A stretch of DNA of 8,628 nucleotides from Paracoccaceae bacterium (GCA_007131465.1 SLQN01000246.1:1-8628), one strand, 5' to 3'; counted from the first letter of the stretch, positions 1-6,797 are shown. A program made the numbers and translations. Notes: generated from the sequence alone by a model not told the origin.

Positions 1-517
1 CGAACGCCTTCTGCCCCCATTTGAGGAAGGTGTAGCGTTCCATGTTGCGTTCGTATTCGCGGTCCACGTTCAGCTGGAAGGCACGCGGGTTGCCGAATTC
101 GTCGATCATCACCGAATGGTCGATCACCAGGTCGACGGGGTTCAGCGGGTTGATCTTCTGTGCATCCCCCCCCAGCGCCTTGATGCCGTCGCGCATGGCG
201 GCAAGGTCCACCACGGCGGGAACGCCCGTGAAATCCTGCATCAGCACGCGCGCCGGGCGATAGGCGATCTCGCGCGGGTTGCGCCCGCCATTCGCGCCCC
301 ATTCCGAGAACGCCCTGATGTCGTCCAGCGTTACCGTCTTGCCATCCTCGAAACGCAGCATGTTTTCCAGAACCACCTTCAGCGCGGCTGGCAGCCTCGA
401 GAACGCGCCCAGGCCAGCAGCCTCGGCAGCCGGGATCGAATAATAGGCAATGGTCGCGCCGCCGGCGTGGAGTGTCTTGCGGGTGGATGCGCTGTCGTGT
501 CCGACGAAGATGGTCAT
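1..517 (-). CDS. acnA: Aconitate hydratase A (aconitase), N-terminal 172 codons; partial at window edge
   Basis: Aconitase A interconverts citrate and isocitrate through cis-aconitate in the cytoplasmic TCA cycle, using a [4Fe-4S] cluster. The reading frame is read from the reverse complement: it begins MTIFVGHDSAS and stays open to position 1. Family hallmarks visible are ENMLR (about 51-55), VLMQDFTGVPAVVDLAAMRD (91-110), the INPLNPVDLVIDHSV segment with the conserved DHS (133-135), and NVDREYERNMERYTFLKWGQ (150-169). Bacterial AcnA proteins are about 890-930 residues, so roughly a fifth is present; the cluster-binding cysteines lie outside the window. The start is supported by a GGGAGG ribosome site (533-528 on the minus strand) about 10 bases upstream. 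It is transcribed divergently from the DUF1223 gene. Identification is from recognised family motifs and is very secure. Regulation is unknown, but see the elements in 518-772. Confidence 0.96.
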   Translation of the reverse strand, partial: MTIFVGHDSASTRKTLHAGGATIAYYSIPAAEAAGLGAFSRLPAALKVVLENMLRFEDGKTVTLDDIRAFSEWGANGGRNPREIAYRPARVLMQDFTGVPAVVDLAAMRDGIKALGGDAQKINPLNPVDLVIDHSVMIDEFGNPRAFQLNVDREYERNMERYTFLKWGQKAF

Positions 518-582
518 GGGGTTTTGGCCTCCCTACAGGGTGAAAGGGTCATTTCTATCCCTCCCATACCCCTTTCGGGTAA

Positions 583-593
583 GGCCAATCAAG
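583..593 (-). promoter_or_regulatory. CTTGATTGGCC element facing acnA
   Basis: On the minus strand this reads CTTGATTGGCC, identical over 11 bases to the plus-strand copy at 708-718. It lies about 66-70 bases upstream of the acnA start codon, similar to the distance of the other copy from the DUF1223 start. TTGATT (592-587) could serve as a -35 box, with TATGGG 18 bases further on as a poor -10. The repeat is seen directly; a shared promoter or operator role is inference. Confidence 0.4.
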
Positions 594-606
594 CAAATTC
601 GGGGGA

Positions 607-625
607 ATTGTATACCATTGTGCAC
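607..625. repeat. Tandem 10-bp-spaced motif ATTGTATAC / ATTGTGCAC
   Basis: Two nine-base units, 607-615 and 617-625, repeat with a 10-bp step, about one helical turn. They differ only by two transitions (A/G and T/C), which keep the core of each a perfect six-base palindrome (GTATAC and GTGCAC). The form resembles operators of GntR/FadR-type regulators (TTGTATACAA-like), but no regulator gene is in the window and the binding protein is unknown. Confidence 0.35.
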
Positions 626-707
626 AGATTTTTTCTCGCGTGGAGTGTTACGTCAATCATGAGGCGGACTGTGGCGTTCTTGCCGCGCTTCCCTGATCTC
701 GCAAAAC

Positions 708-727
708 CTTGATTGGCCCGGCCAATC
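708..727 (+). promoter_or_regulatory. CTTGATTGGCC element with GATTGGCC-C-GGCCAATC palindrome, facing the DUF1223 gene
   Basis: Positions 711-727 form a perfect inverted repeat with 8-base arms and a single central base. Its left arm is part of the 11-base CTTGATTGGCC shared with the acnA side. It ends 45 bases before the preferred DUF1223 start at 773. It has no following T-run, so it looks more like a protein-binding site than a terminator. Symmetry is seen in the sequence; operator function is inferred. Confidence 0.4.
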
Positions 728-772
728 GTGCATGGTTAGATCGGCCTCATGCCGAGAGAAACGGGTGTCTGC

Positions 773-1489
773 ATGAAAATTTTCAATCGCTTGAGGGTTC
801 TGCTCTGCGCAGCCCTTTGCTGCGCGACCCCGGCAATGTCCCAGAACAGCCCTGTGCTGGTGGAACTGTTCACGTCGCAGGGTTGCGCCGCCTGTCCGCC
901 TGCTGACCGCCTGCTGGACTCGATGGCGGACCGTGACGATGTGATCGCGCTGGCGCTGCATGTGGATTACTGGGACTATATCGGCTGGACCGACAGTTTC
1001 GGTCAAGCCCTGTTCAGCAACCGTCAGAAAACCTATGCGCGTGTCAAGGGACGGGCGTCGGTGTATACCCCGCAAATGGTCATCGGTGGCATAGACGAGG
1101 TCAAGGGATCCTCGCGTGCGCAGGTGATGGGCACGATCGCAACCCATCTGGGGATGGGCATTGCGCCAAACGGGGTGAAGCTGACCCTGCATGATGGTGC
1201 TGGGCGGGACTTGACCATCGAGGCGGTTGCCGCGAATGGCCTACCCTATGTCGTCGATGTTCAACTTGTGCGCTACCGCGAATCCGCGCGGGTCGATATA
1301 TTGGGCGGCGAAAATGCGGGCCGGTCGGTGACCTATCGCAACATTGTCACGTCATGGCAGACATTGGACAGATGGGACGGCTCGCATGTATTCCGGCACA
1401 CAATGCAGATTGACGGAGATGATCCGGTTGTCGTCGTGATTCAGGAACAGGGGCAGGGGCCGGTTGTGGCCGCCGCCCGGCGGCGCTGA
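773..1489 (+). CDS. Exported DUF1223 family protein with CxxC (thioredoxin-like) motif
   Basis: A 238-residue protein of the DUF1223 family, whose biochemical role is not established. Residues 1-23 look like a Sec signal peptide: MKIFNRLR, then a hydrophobic stretch, with likely cleavage after AMS; I see no good lipobox. The mature protein opens with VLVELFTSQGCAACPPAD (27-44), where C38-x-x-C41 followed by PP resembles a thioredoxin-fold redox motif. Further family-like segments are HVDYWDYIGWTDSF (63-76), YTPQMVIGG (98-106) and the C-terminal VVVVIQEQ region. An in-frame ATG at 749 would add eight residues (MPRETGVC) before the basic signal start. I chose 773 because it gives a normal signal peptide, although neither start has a strong ribosome site. 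It is divergent from acnA, an arrangement I recall from other Rhodobacteraceae. Family call secure; function unknown, with periplasmic thiol chemistry only an inference. Confidence 0.88.
   Translation: MKIFNRLRVLLCAALCCATPAMSQNSPVLVELFTSQGCAACPPADRLLDSMADRDDVIALALHVDYWDYIGWTDSFGQALFSNRQKTYARVKGRASVYTPQMVIGGIDEVKGSSRAQVMGTIATHLGMGIAPNGVKLTLHDGAGRDLTIEAVAANGLPYVVDVQLVRYRESARVDILGGENAGRSVTYRNIVTSWQTLDRWDGSHVFRHTMQIDGDDPVVVVIQEQGQGPVVAAARRR
1469..1484 (+). terminator. GC-rich hairpin at the 3' end of the DUF1223 gene (possible terminator)
   Basis: GCCGCC-GCCC-GGCGGC is a perfect 6-bp stem with a four-base loop, ending two bases before the TGA stop. It lies in the coding sequence for the alanine/arginine tail and is not followed by a U-tract, so it may be only a consequence of GC-rich codons. 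If it works, it would separate the DUF1223 transcript from iorAB 82 bases downstream. Confidence 0.2.
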
Positions 1490-1561
1490 GGCGACGCTCT
1501 GGAAACTGTGACGGATCGTGCCATGTATACCGCTCGCGAAGCAGATGACGCCACTGCGAAA

Positions 1562-1566
1562 GGAGG
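1562..1566 (+). promoter_or_regulatory. Strong Shine-Dalgarno site fixing the iorA-like start
   Basis: GGAGG, within AAAGGAGG, sits five bases before ATG 1572. It decides against the upstream in-frame ATG at 1518, which would add an 18-residue extension (MPCIPLAKQ...) unlike the family. Confidence 0.8.
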
Positions 1567-1571
1567 CGCCG

Positions 1572-2045
1572 ATGACGACCCGGATCACCGTCAATGATCA
1601 GAGTTATGAGACGGATGCCACACCTGACACCCCATTGCTTTGGGTGTTGCGCGATGAACTGGGCCTCACGGGGACGAAGTTCGGCTGCGGTGTCGCCAGT
1701 TGCGGGGCCTGCACAGTCCATGTCGCGGGAGAGGCAGTGCGGTCCTGTCAGGTTCGTCTTGGCGATCTTTGGGGCGATGTCACGACCATCGAGGGGCTGG
1801 CCGACACGCCGCTGGCGGCGCTGCAATCCGCCTGGATGCGCTATCAGGTGGCGCAATGCGGCTATTGCCAGTCCGGCCAGATCATGCAGGCGGCCGCGCT
1901 GCTGAGCGAGAACCCCGCCCCGGACGATCCCGAGATCGACGCAGCGATGGGCGGTAATCTGTGCCGCTGCGGGACCTACAGCGCCATTCGCGCCGCGATC
2001 CAGGATGCCGCAACCGACATGGCACGCGGGGGCGGCGCAGGATGA
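1572..2045 (+). CDS. iorA: Small [2Fe-2S] subunit of an IorAB-type molybdenum hydroxylase
   Basis: A 157-residue iron-sulfur subunit that carries electrons from the molybdenum site of its partner to an external acceptor. The N-terminal plant-type ferredoxin domain has C39, C44, C47 (CGVASCGAC) and C59. The C-terminal helical domain has the second cluster ligands C96, C99 (CGYCQSGQ), C131 and C133 (NLCRCGTY). All eight cysteines of the xanthine-oxidase-family small subunit are present and the length is normal. The start follows an excellent ribosome site. The stop overlaps the start of the large-subunit gene (ATGA, 2042-2045), indicating one operon with translational coupling. The 82-base upstream gap shows no clear promoter. 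It could equally be named for nicotinate or aldehyde dehydrogenase small subunits; the substrate cannot be read from this subunit. The symbol reflects the isoquinoline 1-oxidoreductase family only. Confidence 0.9.
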   Translation: MTTRITVNDQSYETDATPDTPLLWVLRDELGLTGTKFGCGVASCGACTVHVAGEAVRSCQVRLGDLWGDVTTIEGLADTPLAALQSAWMRYQVAQCGYCQSGQIMQAAALLSENPAPDDPEIDAAMGGNLCRCGTYSAIRAAIQDAATDMARGGGAG

Positions 2046-4270
2046 GCCGCCTTGGCAAGATCACCCGGCGCAGCCTGCTGGCAGGTGTGGTTGCCGTGGC
2101 CGGGGGCGCGGCCTTCGGTGTCTATCAGATCCGCAAGCCTGTCGCCAACCCGCTTGACCCAGGCGCGGGCGCGACCCTGAACCCCTATGTCATCATCGAC
2201 CAGCAGGGCATCGCCATCATCGTCCCGCGCGCCGAGATGGGGCAGGGCGTGCACACCACGCTTGCCGCGCTTGTGGCCGAGGAACTGGATGCCGACTGGA
2301 CCACGATCCGCGTGCTGCATGGCCCCCCGGCAGCGGCCTATTACAATGCCGCGCTCGCGCATGGGGCGCTGCCTGTCGCGGATTACCGGATGCGGGACTG
2401 GCAGCGCAGTCTGACCGCAGGGATCGGGGCGGCCACGAAACTGCTGGGCTTGCAGGTCACTGGCGGCTCGACCTCCACCGTCGATGCGTATGAACGGATG
2501 CGCCTTGCAGGCGCGACCGCGCGCGAGATGCTCAAATCCGTCGCAGCAGAGCGTCTGGGCATTTCCGCTGCAACGCTGAACACGCGCGACGGGCGCGTGA
2601 TTGCCCCGGACGGGCAGGAAATCGACTATCGTGATCTGGCCGAAGCCGCTGCAACCCGGGCTGTGCCACGCGTGGCCCTGCGCCCGCCCGCGGAATGGCG
2701 GCTTCTGGGGCGGTCCCTGCCGCGCAGCGACATGCAGGCCAAGGTGACAGGGCAGGCGCAGTATTCCACCGATATCGTGCTGCCGGGGCTGAAATTCGCC
2801 ACAGTGCGGATGGTCCCTTATCTGGGGGGCGGCATGGCGGGCTTCAACGCCGCGCCCGCGCTGGCCCTGCCGGGGGTCGAGCAGGTGCTGGACCTTGGCA
2901 CTGGCATCGCGGTGATTGCGCGCAATACATTCGCGGCAATAAAAGGGGCCGAGGCTGTAGAGATCGACTGGACGCCTTCGGACCTGCCGCCCGACACGGC
3001 GGCGATGTTTGACCAGATCGCCCGCGCCTTTGATGAGGCGCCCAATTCGCGGATGCGTGATCAGGGCAAGCCCGACGACATCACGGGTCAGCTTGATGCC
3101 GAGTATAGCGTGCCCTTCCTTGCGCATGCGACGATGGAACCGATGGGCGCGACGGCCTGGTTGCAGGACGGGCATCTGACGCTCTGGGTCGGCAATCAGG
3201 CCCCGCGCGAGCATCTGAAAGTGGCCGCTGCCGCAGCGGGGCTGGCGGAAGATGCCGTGACGCTGCACACGCCCTTTCTTGGTGGCGGGTTCGGGCGGCG
3301 GGTCGAGACGGATGTGACCTGGCAGGCCGCGCGCATCGCAAGCCTTGTGCCGGGAACCCCGATCCGCCTGACCTGGTCGCGCGAGGAAGACATGCGCCAT
3401 GATTTCTACCGCCCTGCCGCGATTGCGCGGATGCGCGGGGCGGTCGAGGATGGGCGCGCGACCCTGTTCGATGCGCAGATCGCAGCACCCTCGGTGACGC
3501 GCGCGGCCATCGGGCGGCTGACCGGGCGTGCGCTGGGCGGGCCGGACAAGGGCCATGTCGAAGGGGCGTTCGACCAGCCCTATGCGATCCCGAATTACCG
3601 CGTGGCCGGGCATCTGGCCGATCTCGATGTGCCGATCGGGTTCTGGCGCGCGGTGGGCAATTCCTTCAACGGCTTCTTCCACGAAAGCTTCATCGACGAG
3701 TTGGCCCATGCCGCGGGCCGCGACCCGCTGGCCTTCCGGCTGGATCATGTCGGCCCGGAAAGCCCGGTGGCGGCGGGCGTGCTGGAGGCGGTGCGCGCGG
3801 TGTCGGACTGGGACACGCCCTTGCCCGAGACTACCGCGCGCGGGGTCGCGATGACATGGTCCTTCGGCACGCCGACCGCCGTGGTGATCGAACTGAAGCG
3901 CGAGGCCCGCCAGATCCGCATCGCGCGCGCCTTCATCGCCTGCGATCCGGGCCGTGTGCTCGACCCCGCCATTGTGCGCAGCCAGATGGAATCGGGGCTG
4001 ATCTATGGTCTTTCTGCTGCGCTTTCAGGCGAGATTACCTTTACCGATGGCCGTGCCGATCAGGGCAATTTCCCCGAATATGACGGGCTGCGGATGTTCA
4101 ACACCCCGCGCATCGAGGTCGCGATCTTGCAAAATAATCCGCATATGGGCGGTGTGGGCGAACCCGGCACGCCGCCTGCCATGCCCGCGCTGGCCAATGC
4201 GCTTTTCGCGCTGACCGGGCAGCGCGTGCGCAGCTTGCCGCTGATCCATCACGCCGATTTCATTCTCTGA
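2042..4270 (+). CDS. iorB: Large molybdopterin-binding subunit of an IorAB-type oxidoreductase, Tat-exported
   Basis: A 742-residue catalytic subunit of the xanthine dehydrogenase superfamily, isoquinoline 1-oxidoreductase beta type. It hydroxylates a substrate carbon with water-derived oxygen at a molybdenum-pterin centre. The N terminus [20 protein letters not shown] is a twin-arginine (Tat) signal or anchor, so the folded enzyme probably acts in the periplasm. Recognisable motifs, in order, are [18 protein letters not shown] (65-82), [10 protein letters not shown] (361-370), the glycine-rich GGGFGRR (414-420), [18 protein letters not shown] (533-550), and [10 protein letters not shown] (703-712), whose E707 corresponds to the catalytic glutamate. 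Length is normal, with no disruption seen. The start is the ATG overlapping the small-subunit stop; it gives the Tat signal, whereas an earlier in-frame ATG at 1961 lies inside the small-subunit gene and adds a basic non-family extension. No FAD subunit, cytochrome c or maturation (XdhC-like) gene is nearby. Substrate is unknown; an aldehyde or N-heteroaromatic compound is plausible from the family. Confidence 0.9.
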   Translation: MSRLGKITRRSLLAGVVAVAGGAAFGVYQIRKPVANPLDPGAGATLNPYVIIDQQGIAIIVPRAEMGQGVHTTLAALVAEELDADWTTIRVLHGPPAAAYYNAALAHGALPVADYRMRDWQRSLTAGIGAATKLLGLQVTGGSTSTVDAYERMRLAGATAREMLKSVAAERLGISAATLNTRDGRVIAPDGQEIDYRDLAEAAATRAVPRVALRPPAEWRLLGRSLPRSDMQAKVTGQAQYSTDIVLPGLKFATVRMVPYLGGGMAGFNAAPALALPGVEQVLDLGTGIAVIARNTFAAIKGAEAVEIDWTPSDLPPDTAAMFDQIARAFDEAPNSRMRDQGKPDDITGQLDAEYSVPFLAHATMEPMGATAWLQDGHLTLWVGNQAPREHLKVAAAAAGLAEDAVTLHTPFLGGGFGRRVETDVTWQAARIASLVPGTPIRLTWSREEDMRHDFYRPAAIARMRGAVEDGRATLFDAQIAAPSVTRAAIGRLTGRALGGPDKGHVEGAFDQPYAIPNYRVAGHLADLDVPIGFWRAVGNSFNGFFHESFIDELAHAAGRDPLAFRLDHVGPESPVAAGVLEAVRAVSDWDTPLPETTARGVAMTWSFGTPTAVVIELKREARQIRIARAFIACDPGRVLDPAIVRSQMESGLIYGLSAALSGEITFTDGRADQGNFPEYDGLRMFNTPRIEVAILQNNPHMGGVGEPGTPPAMPALANALFALTGQRVRSLPLIHHADFIL

Positions 4271-4288
4271 GGTCACCCTGATGAAGAT

Positions 4289-4320
4289 ATCGCCGGGGGA
4301 AGGGCCTTCGATGTGGCGAT
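4289..4320. terminator. Nested inverted repeats between convergent genes (possible bidirectional terminator)
   Basis: In the 53-base gap between the ends of iorB and the P450 gene, ATCGCC (4289-4294) pairs with GGCGAT (4315-4320). Inside that loop GAAGG-G-CCTTC (4299-4309) forms a second small palindrome. Only short T or A stretches flank it, so rho-independent termination would be weak. The location between converging genes is the main support. Confidence 0.3.
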
Positions 4321-4323
4321 TCT

Positions 4324-5535
4324 TTACAAGGCTGCGGGCAGCGCTGCATAGCCGCGAAACCGGATGCGCCCGCCGGACTGGCGGCCTTCCAGCAGCCGAT
4401 ACTCTGGAAACCGCGCCAGCAGGCGGCTGACCGCGACCCGCCCTTCCAGGCGTGCCAGTGTCAGGCCGACGCAGACATGCGGCCCCCCTGCAAAGGCCAG
4501 ATGGCGATTGGGGTGGCGGCGGATATCGAATTGTGCCGGGCGGTCAAACACCTCCGGGTCGCGGTTGGCCGCGCCGATGCACAGATGCAGGTTTGTCCCT
4601 GCCGCAATCTGCATCCCGCCAATCTCGATATCCTCGCGCGTCTCGCGGTTGCCGAACTGGTTGGGTGAGAGATAGCGCAGGCTTTCCTCGATGGCTGGCG
4701 CGATCAGTTCGGGCATGGCCAGCAGATCGGCGCGGGCCTGCGGATGGTCGTGCAGCAGGGCGAGGGTATTGCCGATCAGGTTGGTGGTCGTCTCATGCCC
4801 GGCATTGAGGATGAAGATGCAGTTATGCAGCAATTCAGGTTCCGAAAGCTGCCCGCCATCGGCACTGCCTGCGATCAGGCGCGTCAGCACATCGGTTTCC
4901 GGGTCGCCCGGATGCGCGCGCCGCCGCGCGACCAGATCCTCCAGATAGGTCAGGAATTCGGACACCGCCCGGTTCCCGCGTGCCAAGGCCTCGGCGCTCA
5001 GTGCAGGCTCCAGCGCGCCGAGAATCGCCAGCGACCAGTCGCGCAGGGGGCCGCGTTCGGCATGGGGCACGTCCAGCAGGTTGCCAATGATCTCGATCGG
5101 GATGGCGGCAGCGAAATCATGGATCAGATCGACCTGCGCACACCCGGCCATCTGGTCGAGCAACCCCTCCACAGCTGTAATCAGCCCCGGTTCCATCCGT
5201 GCAATCGCGCGCGGCGTCAGGGCCGCCGTCATGATCTTGCGCACGCGGGTGTGCAAAGGCGGGTCGTTGAACACCAGCGAGGTGGTGTGATGCGCGTAGA
5301 GCGCTGAGTCGCGGCCGAATTTCGGGGCGAAGACCTCGGTCTTGTCCGACGCGAAGCGCTGGGTGTCGCGGTAGATTCGGTCAAGATCGGCGTGCCGTGT
5401 CAGCAGGACCGACCCGTCGGGTTGGCGCAGCACGGGCGCGTTGGCCAGCAGGGATGCATAGAAGGGAAACGGGTCGTTGCGAAACCCCTCGGGCGGATTG
5501 GCCAGATCGAAATGCGCGATGTCGTGCGACTGCAT
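4324..5535 (-). CDS. Cytochrome P450 (soluble bacterial class)
   Basis: A 403-residue haem-thiolate monooxygenase, cytoplasmic (no signal or membrane anchor), expected to take electrons from a ferredoxin. Visible motifs are the substrate-access/C-helix region FNDPPLHTRVRKIM (89-102) and the I-helix AGHETT (245-250), with the acid-alcohol pair E248/T249 used for O2 activation. The K-helix ExxR is E284-S-L-R287, and the haem loop FAGGPHVCVG (348-357) has ligand C355. Length is typical for soluble bacterial P450s and nothing key is missing. The start ATG follows a GGGGAGGGGG ribosome site on the minus strand (5550-5541), about five bases away. It is convergent with iorB and divergent from lptF. 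No ferredoxin or ferredoxin reductase gene is in the window. CYP family and substrate cannot be assigned from the sequence alone. Association with iorAB in one pathway is only suggested by adjacency. Confidence 0.94.
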   Translation of the reverse strand: MQSHDIAHFDLANPPEGFRNDPFPFYASLLANAPVLRQPDGSVLLTRHADLDRIYRDTQRFASDKTEVFAPKFGRDSALYAHHTTSLVFNDPPLHTRVRKIMTAALTPRAIARMEPGLITAVEGLLDQMAGCAQVDLIHDFAAAIPIEIIGNLLDVPHAERGPLRDWSLAILGALEPALSAEALARGNRAVSEFLTYLEDLVARRRAHPGDPETDVLTRLIAGSADGGQLSEPELLHNCIFILNAGHETTTNLIGNTLALLHDHPQARADLLAMPELIAPAIEESLRYLSPNQFGNRETREDIEIGGMQIAAGTNLHLCIGAANRDPEVFDRPAQFDIRRHPNRHLAFAGGPHVCVGLTLARLEGRVAVSRLLARFPEYRLLEGRQSGGRIRFRGYAALPAAL

Positions 5536-5681
5536 GCTGTCCCCCTCCCCAGAAGTCGCGCGAGAGTGCGTCAGGGTCGAACCTTAGGCAAGGCCGTGTT
5601 GCGCTTTTCTTCCGGGTGGTGGGGCGATAGTCTGGTCCAATCATCGGCACACAGGGGCCGACGCGACGGGGTGAGTCACGC
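5536..5681. promoter_or_regulatory. Divergent P450 / lptF intergenic region
   Basis: This 146-base gap must carry promoters for the P450 gene and for the lptFGD operon. A TTGCGC (5599-5604) resembles a -35 box facing lptF, but no -10 lies at good spacing, so I do not assign a promoter. Ribosome sites are clear at the two ends: GGGGAGGGGG for the P450 (minus strand, 5550-5541) and GGGGTGAG for lptF (5668-5675). Confidence 0.35.
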
Positions 5682-6797
5682 GTGAACCGGATCGACAGAT
5701 ACTTGCTGGTGCAACTGCTGAGCGTGTTCGCGTTCTTCACACTGGTTCTGGTGTCGGTCTATTGGGTCAACCGCGCGGCGCGCCTGTTCGATGCCCTGAT
5801 CGGCGATGGTCAGAGCTTCTGGGTATTTATCGAACTTTCTGTCCTGACCCTTCCCAATGTCATCCGCGTTGTGCTCCCGCTGTCGGCTTTCGCGGCGGCG
5901 GTCTATGTTGCCATCCGGCTGACGCGCGACAATGAAATGGTCGTGTTGCAGGGCATGGGCCTGTCGTATCTGCGGATGCTGCGCCCGGTTGCGGTATTCG
6001 GGATGATCGTGGCGGTGATGCTGGGTGTGTTGATGCATGTGCTGATGCCGCTGTCGCGTGCGCAACTGGCCGACCGGCAAGTGCAGATCGCCGAAAACAT
6101 CACCGCGCGCCTGCTCCGGGCGGGCGAGTTTCTGGACCCGGCGGACGGGATTGTCGTGTTCCTGCGCGAGGTCACCCCCGAGGGTCGTCTGCTGGATGTG
6201 TTCCTCTCGGATTCGCGCAGTCCGGGAAGACGGGTCGAGTACAGCGCAAGCTCGGCGCTTCTTGTTCCCGGCCCACACGGGCCTGTGCTTGTGATGCTGG
6301 ACGGGGTCGCGCTGATTCACTCGGCTGCGACGAACCGCCTGACGACAATCGCCTTCGATGACCTCAGTTATGATGTCGGCAGTCTGATCGGCCCGGCGGG
6401 ACGCGGCGCAGATGTGCGCGAATTGCCGACGGCTGTATTGCGGGCGGCTGACCCCGATACGCTGGCCGAGATGGGGTTGACGCTGGCCGAGGTGCGGTTC
6501 GAGGTGATGTCACGCTCCGCGCAACCGATGCTGGCGGTGGTCACGGCGCTGATCGGTTTTGCGGCGGTATTTCTTGGCCAGTTCAGCCGTCTTGGCGCAT
6601 GGCGGCAGGTGCTGGTGGCCATTGTGGCGCTTGCCCTGATCCAGCTTGTCGGCAACGCGGCCTCGGGCTTCGCGCTGCGCGATGCCGACCGCGCCGGGCT
6701 GGCTTTCGTGCCGGTGGGCCTGGGGAGTCTGGTGGTACTGGGGATGCTGTTGACGGCAAGCCGTCCGCGCAGGCCACGCGAAGGGGGGGTGGCATGA
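5682..6797 (+). CDS. lptF: LPS export ABC transporter permease LptF
   Basis: A 371-residue inner-membrane permease of the YjgP/YjgQ family. With LptG and the ATPase dimer LptB2 it extracts lipopolysaccharide from the inner membrane towards the periplasmic bridge. Three N-terminal membrane helices are seen at about 13-29, 56-78 and 104-122. A periplasmic beta-jellyroll-like region spans about 125-275, and three further helices lie at about 279-299, 307-327 and 341-358. The cytoplasmic segment LTRDNEMVVLQGMG (80-93) is the coupling-helix region contacting LptB. The start is GTG, chosen because it gives MNRIDRYLLVQLL, the usual family beginning, and follows GGGGTGAG six bases upstream. The stop overlaps the lptG start (ATGA), so the pair is translationally coupled. 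Position upstream of lptG and lptD supports LptF rather than LptG. Confidence 0.93.
   Translation: MNRIDRYLLVQLLSVFAFFTLVLVSVYWVNRAARLFDALIGDGQSFWVFIELSVLTLPNVIRVVLPLSAFAAAVYVAIRLTRDNEMVVLQGMGLSYLRMLRPVAVFGMIVAVMLGVLMHVLMPLSRAQLADRQVQIAENITARLLRAGEFLDPADGIVVFLREVTPEGRLLDVFLSDSRSPGRRVEYSASSALLVPGPHGPVLVMLDGVALIHSAATNRLTTIAFDDLSYDVGSLIGPAGRGADVRELPTAVLRAADPDTLAEMGLTLAEVRFEVMSRSAQPMLAVVTALIGFAAVFLGQFSRLGAWRQVLVAIVALALIQLVGNAASGFALRDADRAGLAFVPVGLGSLVVLGMLLTASRPRRPREGGVA

Larger units (their letters stand above)
518..772. promoter_or_regulatory. Divergent acnA / DUF1223 regulatory region
   Basis: This 255-base gap between two divergent start codons must hold the promoters of both genes and is richer in symmetry than the other gaps. 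It contains CTTGATTGGCC twice, once pointing at each gene (593-583 on minus, 708-718 on plus). It also has a palindrome at 711-727, a tandem ATTGTATAC/ATTGTGCAC pair at 607-625, and a small hairpin at 567-581 in the acnA leader. TTGATT inside both copies resembles a -35 hexamer; on the acnA side TATGGG follows after 18 bases. The -10 matches are weak, so exact promoters are not assigned. I see no convincing protein gene here; a 17-codon ORF at 659-712 is discussed under findings. Confidence 0.5.

Noticed and set aside
116..712. 198-codon plus-strand frame opposite acnA
   Set aside because: Antisense to a clear aconitase N terminus and spanning its promoter; no recognisable protein family.
749..772. 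Earlier ATG for the DUF1223 gene
   Set aside because: It adds eight non-hydrophobic residues before the signal peptide and has no ribosome site; it remains possible because the 773 site is also weak.
653..1192. 179-codon minus-strand frame opposite the DUF1223 gene
   Set aside because: No family resemblance, and the plus-strand protein has a signal peptide and conserved motif.
1525..1530. GTATAC upstream of iorA as a third operator copy
   Set aside because: Only the six-base core matches, and the same hexamer also occurs inside coding sequence at 1063-1068, so it is not specific.
1961..2041. Earlier in-frame start for iorB, adding 27 residues
   Set aside because: The extension lies inside the small-subunit gene and would bury the Tat signal; the ATGA overlap start at 2042 fits better.
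1976..3748. 590-codon open frame on the minus strand, antisense to iorB
   Set aside because: It lies opposite a gene with clear domain motifs, has arginine/histidine/glycine-rich low-complexity composition typical of antisense frames in GC-rich DNA, and no recognisable domain.
4744..5307. 187-codon plus-strand frame inside the P450 gene
   Set aside because: Shadow of the minus-strand P450, whose motifs are complete; no ribosome site or domain.
5676..6320. 214-codon minus-strand frame opposite lptF
   Set aside because: Gln/His/Arg-rich shadow frame without motif; lptF membrane topology is clear on the plus strand.
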